Shown here piece after piece: positions 27,283 through 35,016 of a DNA stretch of 36,204 bases. Numbering within the stretch: the stretch's first letter is position 1; every line of letters begins with the position of its first letter. The stretch is from Clostridiales bacterium. Lineage in GTDB: Bacteria; Bacillota; Clostridia; Oscillospirales; CAG-382. The DNA lies in the NCBI GenBank assembly GCA_016286245.1, contig JAEESG010000006.1:1-36204 (forward strand), given 5' to 3'. The translations under genes were made by a program, and so were the position numbers. The notes under the pieces are model-generated. The model saw nothing but the letters and a program-made list of their open reading frames with translations, was not told the DNA's origin and ran no database searches.

Positions 27283-28002
27283 TCAATTTGCCACGTACAT
27301 CTGTCTGTAAGGGTTTTTGCTGTCGGGCGTTACGACCGTAAACGGCGACGAAAGAAGCTCGCCTTTGTCAAGCCCGAAAATACGGCAGTATTCCGAAAGA
27401 TAGGAAGAAAGCTCCTTCATATCCTCTTTTGAAGCGGTTTTCGCCGTTACCTGCTTTGGGAAAGCGATATTTTCGCACGTCGAGCGAAGAAACATTTTTC
27501 CACCGTGCATTCCCGTGCAGGGGAAAAATCCGACGCATTTTTCTTTGGGAGTATGCAGATTGAGCACGATTATTATGCCGCCCGCCTGGTATTCGCCGAG
27601 AAAGCTGCCGGCTTTGCCTCCGATAATCATTACGGGAACTTTTTCCTTGTACGCTTTCATATGAATGCCCGCGCGGTAGCCCGCGTTGCCTCCTACGTAT
27701 ATTTTTCCGCCCCGCATTGCGTATCCTGCGGCGTCGCCTATGTTTCCGCGCACGACTATCGTGCCCTCGTTCATGGTGTCGCCCACCGCGTCCTGCGCAT
27801 TTCCGAGAACGGTCAGTTTTCCGCCGTTTAAGTATGCGCCGAGCGCGTTTCCGGGCGTACCTCCGAGCGTTACGTTCTTTTGCGACATGCCGGCGGCGAT
27901 AAACCGCTGTCCGCAGCAGTTTTCGACGGTGCAGTTTGCGCCCGCGTTCCTCAGCGCGTCGTTCAAAGTTTTGTGATCAAGCCCTTTTGCATTTATCAAC
28001 AT
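27283..28002 (-). CDS. glutamate synthase alpha-subunit domain 3 (GXGXG) stand-alone protein
   Basis: GGTPGNALGAYLNGGKLTVLGNAQDAVGDTMNEGTIVVRGNIGDAAGYAMRGGKIYVGGNAGYRAGIHMKAY. Confidence 0.92.
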   Translation of the reverse strand: MLINAKGLDHKTLNDALRNAGANCTVENCCGQRFIAAGMSQKNVTLGGTPGNALGAYLNGGKLTVLGNAQDAVGDTMNEGTIVVRGNIGDAAGYAMRGGKIYVGGNAGYRAGIHMKAYKEKVPVMIIGGKAGSFLGEYQAGGIIIVLNLHTPKEKCVGFFPCTGMHGGKMFLRSTCENIAFPKQVTAKTASKEDMKELSSYLSEYCRIFGLDKGELLSSPFTVVTPDSKNPYRQMYVAN

Positions 28003-28007
28003 ATCTA

Positions 28008-29240
28008 TTATACCACACTTCCGAATTTTTTTCTACGTATTTTTTCCGAAAAAGCGGCGGTTGTCGCCGTTTTTTTCAAAATGTCGAAATTAAGCGACGA
28101 CAAAGGCGTCTTTTCGCGTATCAAGGACGTGTAAATTCCCGCGCGTTCGCCGCATCCGACAAGAATAAAGCCCTTTAAGTGATTGTCCTTGGTAAACAGC
28201 TTTTTTATCGAGTTTTCGGTTCTTTCCTCGTAAATTTCTCCCTCGTAAGCGCCTGCCGACATAATATGAAGTCCGAAAAATCCTATGGAATTCATCGGGA
28301 TTCCCTTGTCGAACAAGGCTTTTCCGCCCGCCATGTTGACTCCCGCCGTAAAGCCCTGCATATAGGCGTTCGGCAGAATCGCAAGCACGCGGTTTTGGTT
28401 TGTCGAAAGGTCAAAGCCCTGCGCGCAGTCCCCGGCGGCGAAAATGTTTGCTTTTGAGGTCTTCATTGCAGTATCCACGATAATTCCGCGGTCAATTTTT
28501 CCGCCCGCGTCCTTTAAAAGAGCGACGTTTGCGCGCACGCCGACGGCAAGAACGAGAACGTCGAACTCCACGACGGCTCCGCTTTTCATGAAAGCCTTGT
28601 TTTTTTCAAATCGGGCGGCGCTGTCGCCGAGATAAAACTTTATTCCGTTATTTTCGAGGTGTTTTTGCACCATGCCCGCGCAGTCCGCGTCGAGAATGCT
28701 CGAAAGAACGCGGTCGGCAAGGTCGCACACCGTAACGCTTGCAACGCGGTCCCTTATTCCCTCGGCGCATTTTAAGCCTATCAGTCCTGCGCCGACGATG
28801 AGCACCCTGCTTTTTTTGTTTAGCGCCTTTTCAAGGGCAAGCGCGTCGTCGAGCGTCATAAACGAAAACTTGTTTTTGACCGAATCTATGCCCTCGAACG
28901 GCGGCACGAAGGGAGAGGAGCCTGTCGCAAGGCAAAGCGCCGAGTACGCAAGCGCGCTTCCGTCGTCAAGCGTGATTTCTTTTGATTTTTCAAGGATTTT
29001 TACCGCTTTTTGTCCGTAAATTACGCGGCAGCCCGCTTTTTCGTAGAAATCTCCGTCTCTGTACGACATGCGGGACAGATCCGTTTTTCCTTCGAGATAA
29101 TAGGATATAAGCGGTCTGCAGTAAACTTCGTGTTTTTCCTCGGAAACGACGGTAATTTTTCCTTTTTTGTCAACGCTTCTTATGCCTTCGATACAGCCTG
29201 CGGCGGCAACGCCGTTTCCGACGATTACGTATTGTTTCAT
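28008..29240 (-). CDS. NAD(P)/FAD-dependent oxidoreductase
   Basis: YVIVGNGVAAAGCIEGIRSVDKKGKITVVSEE...LCLATGSSPFVPPFEG...VLIVGAGLIGLKCAEGI...ANIFAAGDCAQGFD. Confidence 0.92.
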   Translation of the reverse strand: MKQYVIVGNGVAAAGCIEGIRSVDKKGKITVVSEEKHEVYCRPLISYYLEGKTDLSRMSYRDGDFYEKAGCRVIYGQKAVKILEKSKEITLDDGSALAYSALCLATGSSPFVPPFEGIDSVKNKFSFMTLDDALALEKALNKKSRVLIVGAGLIGLKCAEGIRDRVASVTVCDLADRVLSSILDADCAGMVQKHLENNGIKFYLGDSAARFEKNKAFMKSGAVVEFDVLVLAVGVRANVALLKDAGGKIDRGIIVDTAMKTSKANIFAAGDCAQGFDLSTNQNRVLAILPNAYMQGFTAGVNMAGGKALFDKGIPMNSIGFFGLHIMSAGAYEGEIYEERTENSIKKLFTKDNHLKGFILVGCGERAGIYTSLIREKTPLSSLNFDILKKTATTAAFSEKIRRKKFGSVV

Positions 29241-29677
29241 GCCTTTTCACCCCGCTCCTCGTAAACTATTGCTTTGTTCGGGCAGCCTTTCACGCAGGCG
29301 GGCTGCCCTACGGAATTCTGCAGACAAAGCTCGCATTTCTGCATAACCCCGTTTTCGTTCGGTGCAAGCGCGCCGTACGGGCACACGAGAACGCAGGTTA
29401 AACATCCGACGCATTTGTTTTTATCGATTTTTATAACGTCCCCGTCCTTTGAAAGCGCGCCCGCGATACAGCTTTTTACGCATATCGGGTCCTCGCAGTG
29501 CCTGCATGACACGGCGTAGGAGATTTTCTCATTTCCCTCGACGTGAATTCGCGGGTATATGGGCTTGCCTTTGAGCGCAAGCGGCATATCCGAAAGTCCC
29601 GAGTTTGCAAAGGCGCAGTTGTATTCGCACAGATGACAGCCGAGGCACCATTTTTCATTTACATATACACGTTTCAT
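29237..29677 (-). CDS. 4Fe-4S ferredoxin-type electron-transfer protein
   Basis: CLGCHLCEYNC; CRHCEDPICVKSC; CVGCLTCVLVCPYGAL; CELCLQNSVGQPACVKGCP. Confidence 0.92.
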   Translation of the reverse strand: MKRVYVNEKWCLGCHLCEYNCAFANSGLSDMPLALKGKPIYPRIHVEGNEKISYAVSCRHCEDPICVKSCIAGALSKDGDVIKIDKNKCVGCLTCVLVCPYGALAPNENGVMQKCELCLQNSVGQPACVKGCPNKAIVYEERGEKA

Positions 29678-29680
29678 AAT

Positions 29681-31186
29681 TTATTCTCCCGCATGAGATA
29701 TACCGAGTATCTCAAGTTCTTTGTCGGTAAGACCTACTCCGCGAAGCATGAGTCTGTTTCCGCGAAGAGCCTCTATGGAATTTATGCCCATACCGCCCAT
29801 AAGCTCCATGATTTCATGCTTCCAGGCGGTCATAAGGTTTACGAGCCGCTCGCTTCCTATGTCGGGGTTGAGCCTCTTTACAAGGTCGGGGCGCTGGGTT
29901 GCGATACCCCAGTTGCACCTGCCCGTCTGACAGGTGCGGCAGAGATGACATCCGAGCGCAAGCAGCGCGGCGGTTGCGATATAACACGCGTCGGCGCCGA
30001 GCGCGACCGCTTTTACCACGTCGGAAGCGCTCCTTACGGAGCCGCCCGCGATAAGGGAAACGTTGTTTCTTATTCCCTCGTCGCGAAGCCGTTTGTCAAC
30101 CGAGGCAAGCGCAAGTTCAATCGGAATACCCACGTTGTCCCTTATACGCGTGGGCGCGGCGCCCGTTCCGCCGCGGAAACCGTCTATTGCGATTATGTCG
30201 GCGCCGCTGCGGGCAATTCCGCTTGCGATCGCCGCGATATTATGGACGGCGGCAACTTTTACGATTACTGGTTTTTTGTATTCCGTCGCTTCTTTGAGCG
30301 AATATACGAGCTGCCTTAAATCCTCAATGGAGTAGATGTCGTGATGGGGCGCGGGAGAAATGGCGTCCGAGCCTTCGGGAATCATGCGCGTGCGCGAAAC
30401 GTCGCCCACAATTTTTGCGCCCGGCAGGTGTCCGCCTATACCGGGCTTTGCGCCCTGTCCCATTTTTATCTCAATGGCGGCGCCCGCTTCAAGGTAGTCC
30501 TCGTGCACGCCGAATCGACCGCTTGCCACCTGAACGACAGTATTCGCGCCGTAACGGTAGAAATCCTCGTGAAGTCCGCCCTCTCCGGTGTTGTATAAAA
30601 TACCGAGCTTTTCCGCCGCCCTTGCAAGGGATGCGTGCGCGTTGTAGCTTATCGAGCCGTAGCTCATTGCAGAGAACATAACCGGCATTGAGAGGTTGAT
30701 TTGCGGCGGAAGCTCGCAGATAATCCTTCCGTTTTTGTCTTTTTTTATTTTTTCGGGCTTTTTGCCGAGAGAAACGCGCGTTTCCATAGGCTCGCGAAGC
30801 GGGTCTATCGGGGGATTCGTAACCTGGGACGCGTTTATTAAAATTTTGTCCCAGTAAACGGGAAGCGGTTTGGGGTTTCCCATGGAGGAGAGCAGAACGC
30901 CGCCGCTCGACGCCTGCTTGTATATCTCTTTTATCGTGTCGTTCTGCCAGTTTGCGTTTTCACGCAGAGTACAGTCGCTTTTTACGATTTTGAGCGCCCT
31001 CGTCGGGCAGAGGGATACGCATCTCTGGCAGTTGACGCATTTTGTCTCGTCGCTCATCATCATACCGCGCGCTTCGCTGTATGAGTGAACCTCGTTTGCG
31101 CACTGTCTTTCGCATACGCGGCAGGCAATGCAGCGCGACTCGTTTCTGATTACTTCAAATTCGGGAAAAATGAAATCCACGCTCAT
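29681..31186 (-). CDS. glutamate synthase domain 2 (FMN-binding) with N-terminal 4Fe-4S domain
   Basis: CIACRVCERQCANEVH...CVNCQRCVSLCPTRAL; then MSYGSISYNAHASLARAAEKLGILYNTGEGG...IKMGQGAKPGIGGHLPGAKI...IDGFRGGTGAAPTRIRDNVGIPIELAL. Confidence 0.95.
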   Translation of the reverse strand: MSVDFIFPEFEVIRNESRCIACRVCERQCANEVHSYSEARGMMMSDETKCVNCQRCVSLCPTRALKIVKSDCTLRENANWQNDTIKEIYKQASSGGVLLSSMGNPKPLPVYWDKILINASQVTNPPIDPLREPMETRVSLGKKPEKIKKDKNGRIICELPPQINLSMPVMFSAMSYGSISYNAHASLARAAEKLGILYNTGEGGLHEDFYRYGANTVVQVASGRFGVHEDYLEAGAAIEIKMGQGAKPGIGGHLPGAKIVGDVSRTRMIPEGSDAISPAPHHDIYSIEDLRQLVYSLKEATEYKKPVIVKVAAVHNIAAIASGIARSGADIIAIDGFRGGTGAAPTRIRDNVGIPIELALASVDKRLRDEGIRNNVSLIAGGSVRSASDVVKAVALGADACYIATAALLALGCHLCRTCQTGRCNWGIATQRPDLVKRLNPDIGSERLVNLMTAWKHEIMELMGGMGINSIEALRGNRLMLRGVGLTDKELEILGISHAGE

Positions 31187-32280
31187 TAATAAGCACCTTC
31201 CTTCACTTTAACGATAACGGGCTCTCCGCCCGCGGGCGCGTACACGTTTTCGGCGTCCGGCTCCATCGTTCTTATGGAAGCCTCCTCGCTTGCGATGAAT
31301 ACGCGGTCTTTTTTCTCGCCGACCACCATGGAGCGAAGCTTGAGTCTGTCGTTGAGAGCCATAATTCCGCCCGTAAAGCCGAGAATAATCGAAAACGGGC
31401 CCGTTATGAGAAGACTGGGAAACACGGTGCGCAGATACGCGAGTTTTTCCCTTTTGTATTTGTCGCGTTCCTTTTCGATAGTGCTCCAGAACGGAGACGC
31501 GATGACGTTTGCGGCTTCGGTGAGCGTCAGTCCCTGAACGCGCGTAAGATAGTCCATTATATAGGTTATGACCTCGGTGTCGGTCTTTAGCGTGCATTTG
31601 TATCCGAACATTTCTATAAATCTGCGGTTTGCGTCATATGAGGATATTTCCCCGTTATGTACTACCGAATAATCGAGGAGAGTGAACGGGTGCGCGCCGC
31701 CCCACCAGCCGGGGGTGTTTGTCGGATAACGGCCGTGCGCCGTCCAGGAATAGCCCTCATACTCTTCAAGTCTGTAAAACACGCCCACGTCCTCGGGAAA
31801 GCCGACGGCCTTGAAGGTACCCATGTTTTTTCCGCTTGAAAAGACGTACGCGCCCTTCATTTCCGTGTTGATTTTCATTACCGCGCGCGCGACGAACTCC
31901 TTTTCGTCGAGCTGCAGATTTTTGAGCATGGATTGAAGCGGAGATACGAAATAGCGCCAGATAATCGGCTCGTCGGTAATCTGCGGAATCTTTCTCGTCG
32001 GGATTATTTCAGATTTTACTATCTCGAAATGCTCTTTTATGAACGCTTCGCAGTCCTTTCTCGTCGCCCTGCTGTCAAAAAAGAGGTGCAGCGCGTAAAA
32101 ATCCTTATATTCGGGATAAATGCCGTAACCCGCAAATCCGCCGCCTAAGCCGTTCGAACGGTCGTGCATCGGTTTCATCGCGTCGATTACGAGCTTTCCC
32201 GACATTTTGTTTCCTTCCTTGGATATTACGGAGGCTATTGCACATCCTGAAGGGATATGAACTTGATTTTCTTTCATCAT
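31186..32280 (-). CDS. class II glutamine amidotransferase (glutamate synthase domain 1)
   Basis: SGCAIASVISKEGNKMSGKLVIDAMKPMHDRSNGLGGGFAGYG...GRYPTNTPGWWGGAHPFTLLDYSVVHNGEISSYDANRRFIEMFGYKCTLKTDTEVITYI. Likely start ATG at 32277/32280, not the listed 32391. Confidence 0.92.
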   Translation of the reverse strand: MMKENQVHIPSGCAIASVISKEGNKMSGKLVIDAMKPMHDRSNGLGGGFAGYGIYPEYKDFYALHLFFDSRATRKDCEAFIKEHFEIVKSEIIPTRKIPQITDEPIIWRYFVSPLQSMLKNLQLDEKEFVARAVMKINTEMKGAYVFSSGKNMGTFKAVGFPEDVGVFYRLEEYEGYSWTAHGRYPTNTPGWWGGAHPFTLLDYSVVHNGEISSYDANRRFIEMFGYKCTLKTDTEVITYIMDYLTRVQGLTLTEAANVIASPFWSTIEKERDKYKREKLAYLRTVFPSLLITGPFSIILGFTGGIMALNDRLKLRSMVVGEKKDRVFIASEEASIRTMEPDAENVYAPAGGEPVIVKVKEGAY

Positions 32281-32300
32281 ATAAATCTGTTCCTTTCGGA

Positions 32301-32361
32301 AAAATAAAAAAAGAAAGGCGTTTATTACCGCGCAGAAATCTGTACGGTAATGAACGCCTTT
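32301..32361 (-). terminator. leader terminator of the GOGAT operon, overlapping the ANTAR hairpin
   Basis: Minus strand: AAAGGCGTTcATTACCG...CGGTAATaAACGCCTTT followed by CTTTTTTTATTTT. The 5' arm reuses the loop and 3' arm of the AAAGGC hairpin. Confidence 0.85.
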
Positions 32362-32370
32362 GCTCATTAC
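32347..32370 (-). promoter_or_regulatory. ANTAR-target-like hairpin, GOGAT operon leader
   Basis: Minus strand: GTAATGAGC[AAAGGC]GTTCATTAC, 9 bp stem with one G.U pair and a hexaloop with A1 and G4. Confidence 0.75.
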
Positions 32371-32376
32371 GGCACT

Positions 32377-32405
32377 ATTATAAACCGACAAACGTGATTT
32401 GTCAA
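32377..32405 (-). promoter_or_regulatory. sigma-A-type promoter of the GOGAT/glnA/ANTAR operon
   Basis: Minus strand: TTGACA - 17 nt - TATAAT. Confidence 0.88.
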
Positions 32406-32469
32406 GGGGGTATTTTGCTAAAAATTTCGAACGGAAGAAAAAAATTTTGAAAAACTTGCAAAAAAGGGG

Positions 32470-32498
32470 TTGACATCGGCAGAAAAGAGTAGTATAAT
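32470..32498 (+). promoter_or_regulatory. sigma-A-type promoter of glnN
   Basis: TTGACA - 17 nt - TATAAT. Confidence 0.88.
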
Positions 32499-32507
32499 TT
32501 ACGGCGT

Positions 32508-32525
32508 AAAGGCAAAGGCGTCTTT
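32508..32525 (+). promoter_or_regulatory. ANTAR-target-like hairpin 1, glnN leader
   Basis: AAAGGC[AAAGGC]GTCTTT, 6 bp stem with one G.U pair, hexaloop A1/G4. Confidence 0.7.
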
Positions 32526-32555
32526 GAGTGGCAGGCTCGAAGGCGCTCTTTTTTT
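32517..32555 (+). terminator. leader terminator 1 of glnN, overlapping ANTAR hairpin 1
   Basis: GGCGTCTTTGAG[tggcagg]CTCGAAGGCGCT, 12 pairs including G.U, followed by CTTTTTTT. Confidence 0.85.
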
Positions 32556-32638
32556 GGCAGGTTGACGAAAGATTTCACGGCGGTCGGCATGAAAAAATTC
32601 GTTTTCAAAGAAAGAGCAATTTGAATCGAATAAGGATG

Positions 32639-32658
32639 AAAAGGCAAAGGCGTCTTTT
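32639..32658 (+). promoter_or_regulatory. ANTAR-target-like hairpin 2, glnN leader
   Basis: AAAAGGC[AAAGGC]GTCTTTT, 7 bp stem, same hexaloop. Confidence 0.7.
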
Positions 32659-32701
32659 GTGTTCTCACGAAAGGAGTCTTTGCCTTTACTGTTTTATTTT
32701 T
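32640..32701 (+). terminator. long terminator-like hairpin 2 of the glnN leader, overlapping ANTAR hairpin 2
   Basis: AAAGGCAAAGGCGTCTTTTGTG[ttct]CACGAAAGGAGTCTTTGCCTTT: 22 positions with one G/A mismatch. Followed after 4 nt by TTTTATTTTT. Confidence 0.65.
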
Positions 32702-32724
32702 ATAATGAAAAGGAGTTATGAATT

Positions 32725-34821
32725 ATGAGTACGGTATCTGATTATTTTGGAAGCAGCGTTTTTGACGACCGCGTTATGAGGGCGAGCCTCTCGTCCGACG
32801 TGTACGCGTCATTGAGAAAGACCATCGACGAGGGAAGCGAGCTTGACATAAGCGTCGCAAACGCCGTTGCGGACGCCATGAAAAACTGGGCGGTTGAAAA
32901 GGGAGCAACGCATTTTACTCACTGGTTCCAGCCGCTTACGGGCATTACCGCCGAAAAACACGACAGTTTTATCTCACCGTCGCCCGACGGCAGCGTGATT
33001 ATGGAATTTTCAGGCAAGGAACTGATAAAGGGCGAGCCTGACGCGTCGTCGTTCCCGTCGGGAGGCCTTCGCGCCACGTTTGAAGCGAGAGGCTACACCG
33101 CATGGGACCCGACGTCTTACGCGTTTATCAAAGGAAAGACGCTCTGCATTCCGACCGCGTTCTGCTCTTACGGCGGACACGCACTTGACAAGAAAACCCC
33201 GCTTCTTCGCTCGATGGAAGCGTTAAACAGGCAGGCGCTGCGTATTTTGAAGCTGTTCGGAAACACCACGACCAAACGCGTCGTTTCGTCCGTCGGTCCC
33301 GAGCAGGAATATTTCCTTGTTACAAAGGAAATGTACGACAAACGCCCCGACCTGCGTTTTACCGGACGCACGCTGTTCGGCGCAAAGCCGCCCAAAGGAC
33401 AGGAGCTTGACGACCACTATTTCGGCGTTATCAAGCCCGGCGTTGCGGCGTTCATGGAGGACTTAAACGACGAGCTCTGGAAGCTCGGAATTCTCGCAAA
33501 GACCGAACACAACGAAGTGGCTCCCGCTCAGCACGAGCTTGCGCCCATATATTCAACAACGAACATCGCAACCGACCACAACCAGCTGACGATGGAAATC
33601 ATGCAGAAGGTTGCGGCAAAGCACGGACTTGTATGCCTGCTTCACGAAAAACCCTTTGCGGGCGTGAACGGCTCAGGCAAGCACAACAACTGGTCGATTG
33701 CGACGGACAAAGGACAAAACCTCCTTTCGCCCGGCGAAACGCCGTATGAAAACGCGCAGTTCCTTTTGTTCCTTTGCGCCGTAATAAAGGCGGTTGACGA
33801 CTATCAGGACCTTCTTCGTATTTCGGTTGCGACCGCAGGCAATGACCACAGACTCGGAGCAAACGAAGCGCCTCCCGCGGTTATTTCGATTTTCCTCGGC
33901 GACGAGCTTAACGCCGTCCTTAAAGCAATCGAAACGGATACGCCTTATCAGGGAACCAAAAAAACGCAGATGAAGCTCGGCGTAGACGTACTGCCGAAAT
34001 TCAACCGCGATACGACGGACAGAAACAGAACGTCTCCGTTCGCGTTCACCGGCAACAAGTTCGAGTTCCGTATGCTCGGCTCGTCAAACTCCATAGCATG
34101 CGCAAACATCATGCTCAACAGCGCTGTTGCCGAGAGTCTGCGTATATATGCCGACAGACTTGAAAAAGCAAAGGATTTCGAAAAGGCGCTTCACGATATG
34201 ATAAAAAAGACGATAAAAGACCATAAGCGTATAATCTTCAACGGCAACGGATACGACGAGGCGTGGATAAAGGAAGCAACGCAGAAACGCGGACTGTTAA
34301 ACTATCGTACCACTGCCGACTGCATGCCGCACCTGCTTGACAGTAAAAACGTGAAGATGCTCACGTCTCTCGGAGTATTCACGCAAGACGAACTGCACTC
34401 GAGACGCGACATTATGCTCGAAAATTACTGCAAGAGCGTGGTAATCGAGGCAAACACGATGGTTGACATGGCAAGAACGCAGATAGTACCCGCAATAGAA
34501 CGCTACGCAGCAGACGTGGCAAAAGCGGCTTCCGCAAAGAGAGCGGTATCTCCGTATCTCAAGTGCGCGTATGAGACAGGGCTTGTCGAAAAGCTTTCGG
34601 GGCTGATTGACGAAATAGCGCAGAAGACGGATAAGCTTGAAAAGGCTTTGCTTGAAATTCAGAGCGCAAAAGATATTGTGGAAGAATCGGCACTGATAAG
34701 AGACACGATTCTGCCCGCCATGAGCGAAACGCGCGTACCGTGCGACGAAGCGGAAACGCTCACGGCAAAGAGCTATTGGCCGTTCCCGACCTACGCGGAT
34801 CTGCTGTTCGGCGTAAAATAA
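32725..34821 (+). CDS. glnN: glutamine synthetase type III
   Basis: 698 aa; [32 protein letters not shown]...[24 protein letters not shown]...[10 protein letters not shown]...[42 protein letters not shown]...[18 protein letters not shown] signatures. Confidence 0.97.
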   Translation: MSTVSDYFGSSVFDDRVMRASLSSDVYASLRKTIDEGSELDISVANAVADAMKNWAVEKGATHFTHWFQPLTGITAEKHDSFISPSPDGSVIMEFSGKELIKGEPDASSFPSGGLRATFEARGYTAWDPTSYAFIKGKTLCIPTAFCSYGGHALDKKTPLLRSMEALNRQALRILKLFGNTTTKRVVSSVGPEQEYFLVTKEMYDKRPDLRFTGRTLFGAKPPKGQELDDHYFGVIKPGVAAFMEDLNDELWKLGILAKTEHNEVAPAQHELAPIYSTTNIATDHNQLTMEIMQKVAAKHGLVCLLHEKPFAGVNGSGKHNNWSIATDKGQNLLSPGETPYENAQFLLFLCAVIKAVDDYQDLLRISVATAGNDHRLGANEAPPAVISIFLGDELNAVLKAIETDTPYQGTKKTQMKLGVDVLPKFNRDTTDRNRTSPFAFTGNKFEFRMLGSSNSIACANIMLNSAVAESLRIYADRLEKAKDFEKALHDMIKKTIKDHKRIIFNGNGYDEAWIKEATQKRGLLNYRTTADCMPHLLDSKNVKMLTSLGVFTQDELHSRRDIMLENYCKSVVIEANTMVDMARTQIVPAIERYAADVAKAASAKRAVSPYLKCAYETGLVEKLSGLIDEIAQKTDKLEKALLEIQSAKDIVEESALIRDTILPAMSETRVPCDEAETLTAKSYWPFPTYADLLFGVK

Positions 34822-34824
34822 AAG

Positions 34825-34985
34825 TTTTCGGAAAAAGAAGTAATGCGGATAACCCCGTTTCCAGCGAGTACGGGACGGTGGGAGCCGTACGGCGGGGCCC
34901 GCACGAATAACAATTTCCGATATGACATAAATAAAGAGAAAAAATATAGGTGGCACCGCGAGCACAGCACTTGCCCTATAGAATG
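34825..34985 (+). promoter_or_regulatory. T-box riboswitch, predicted tRNA-Asn specific
   Basis: Stem I base TCGGAAA (34828-34834)/TTTCCGA (34914-34920); AGTA S-turn; AG-bulge AGCGA; distal loop GACGGTGGGAG in GTACGG/CCGTAC; specifier loop CGAATAACA. Antiterminator TATAGG[TGGCACC]GCGAG...CTTGC CCTATA at 34945-34980. Confidence 0.88.
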
Positions 34986-35016
34986 CTGGATATGAAATTA
35001 ACGGAGGTAATTTAAT

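Noticed and set aside
32508-32701. Complete canonical two-hairpin ANTAR target in each leader
   Set aside because: I could identify one A1/G4 hexaloop hairpin per module. Nearby candidates for the second hairpin (e.g. TGAAAA[AATTCG]TTTTCA at 32590-32607) lack G at loop position 4, so I do not claim the full motif.
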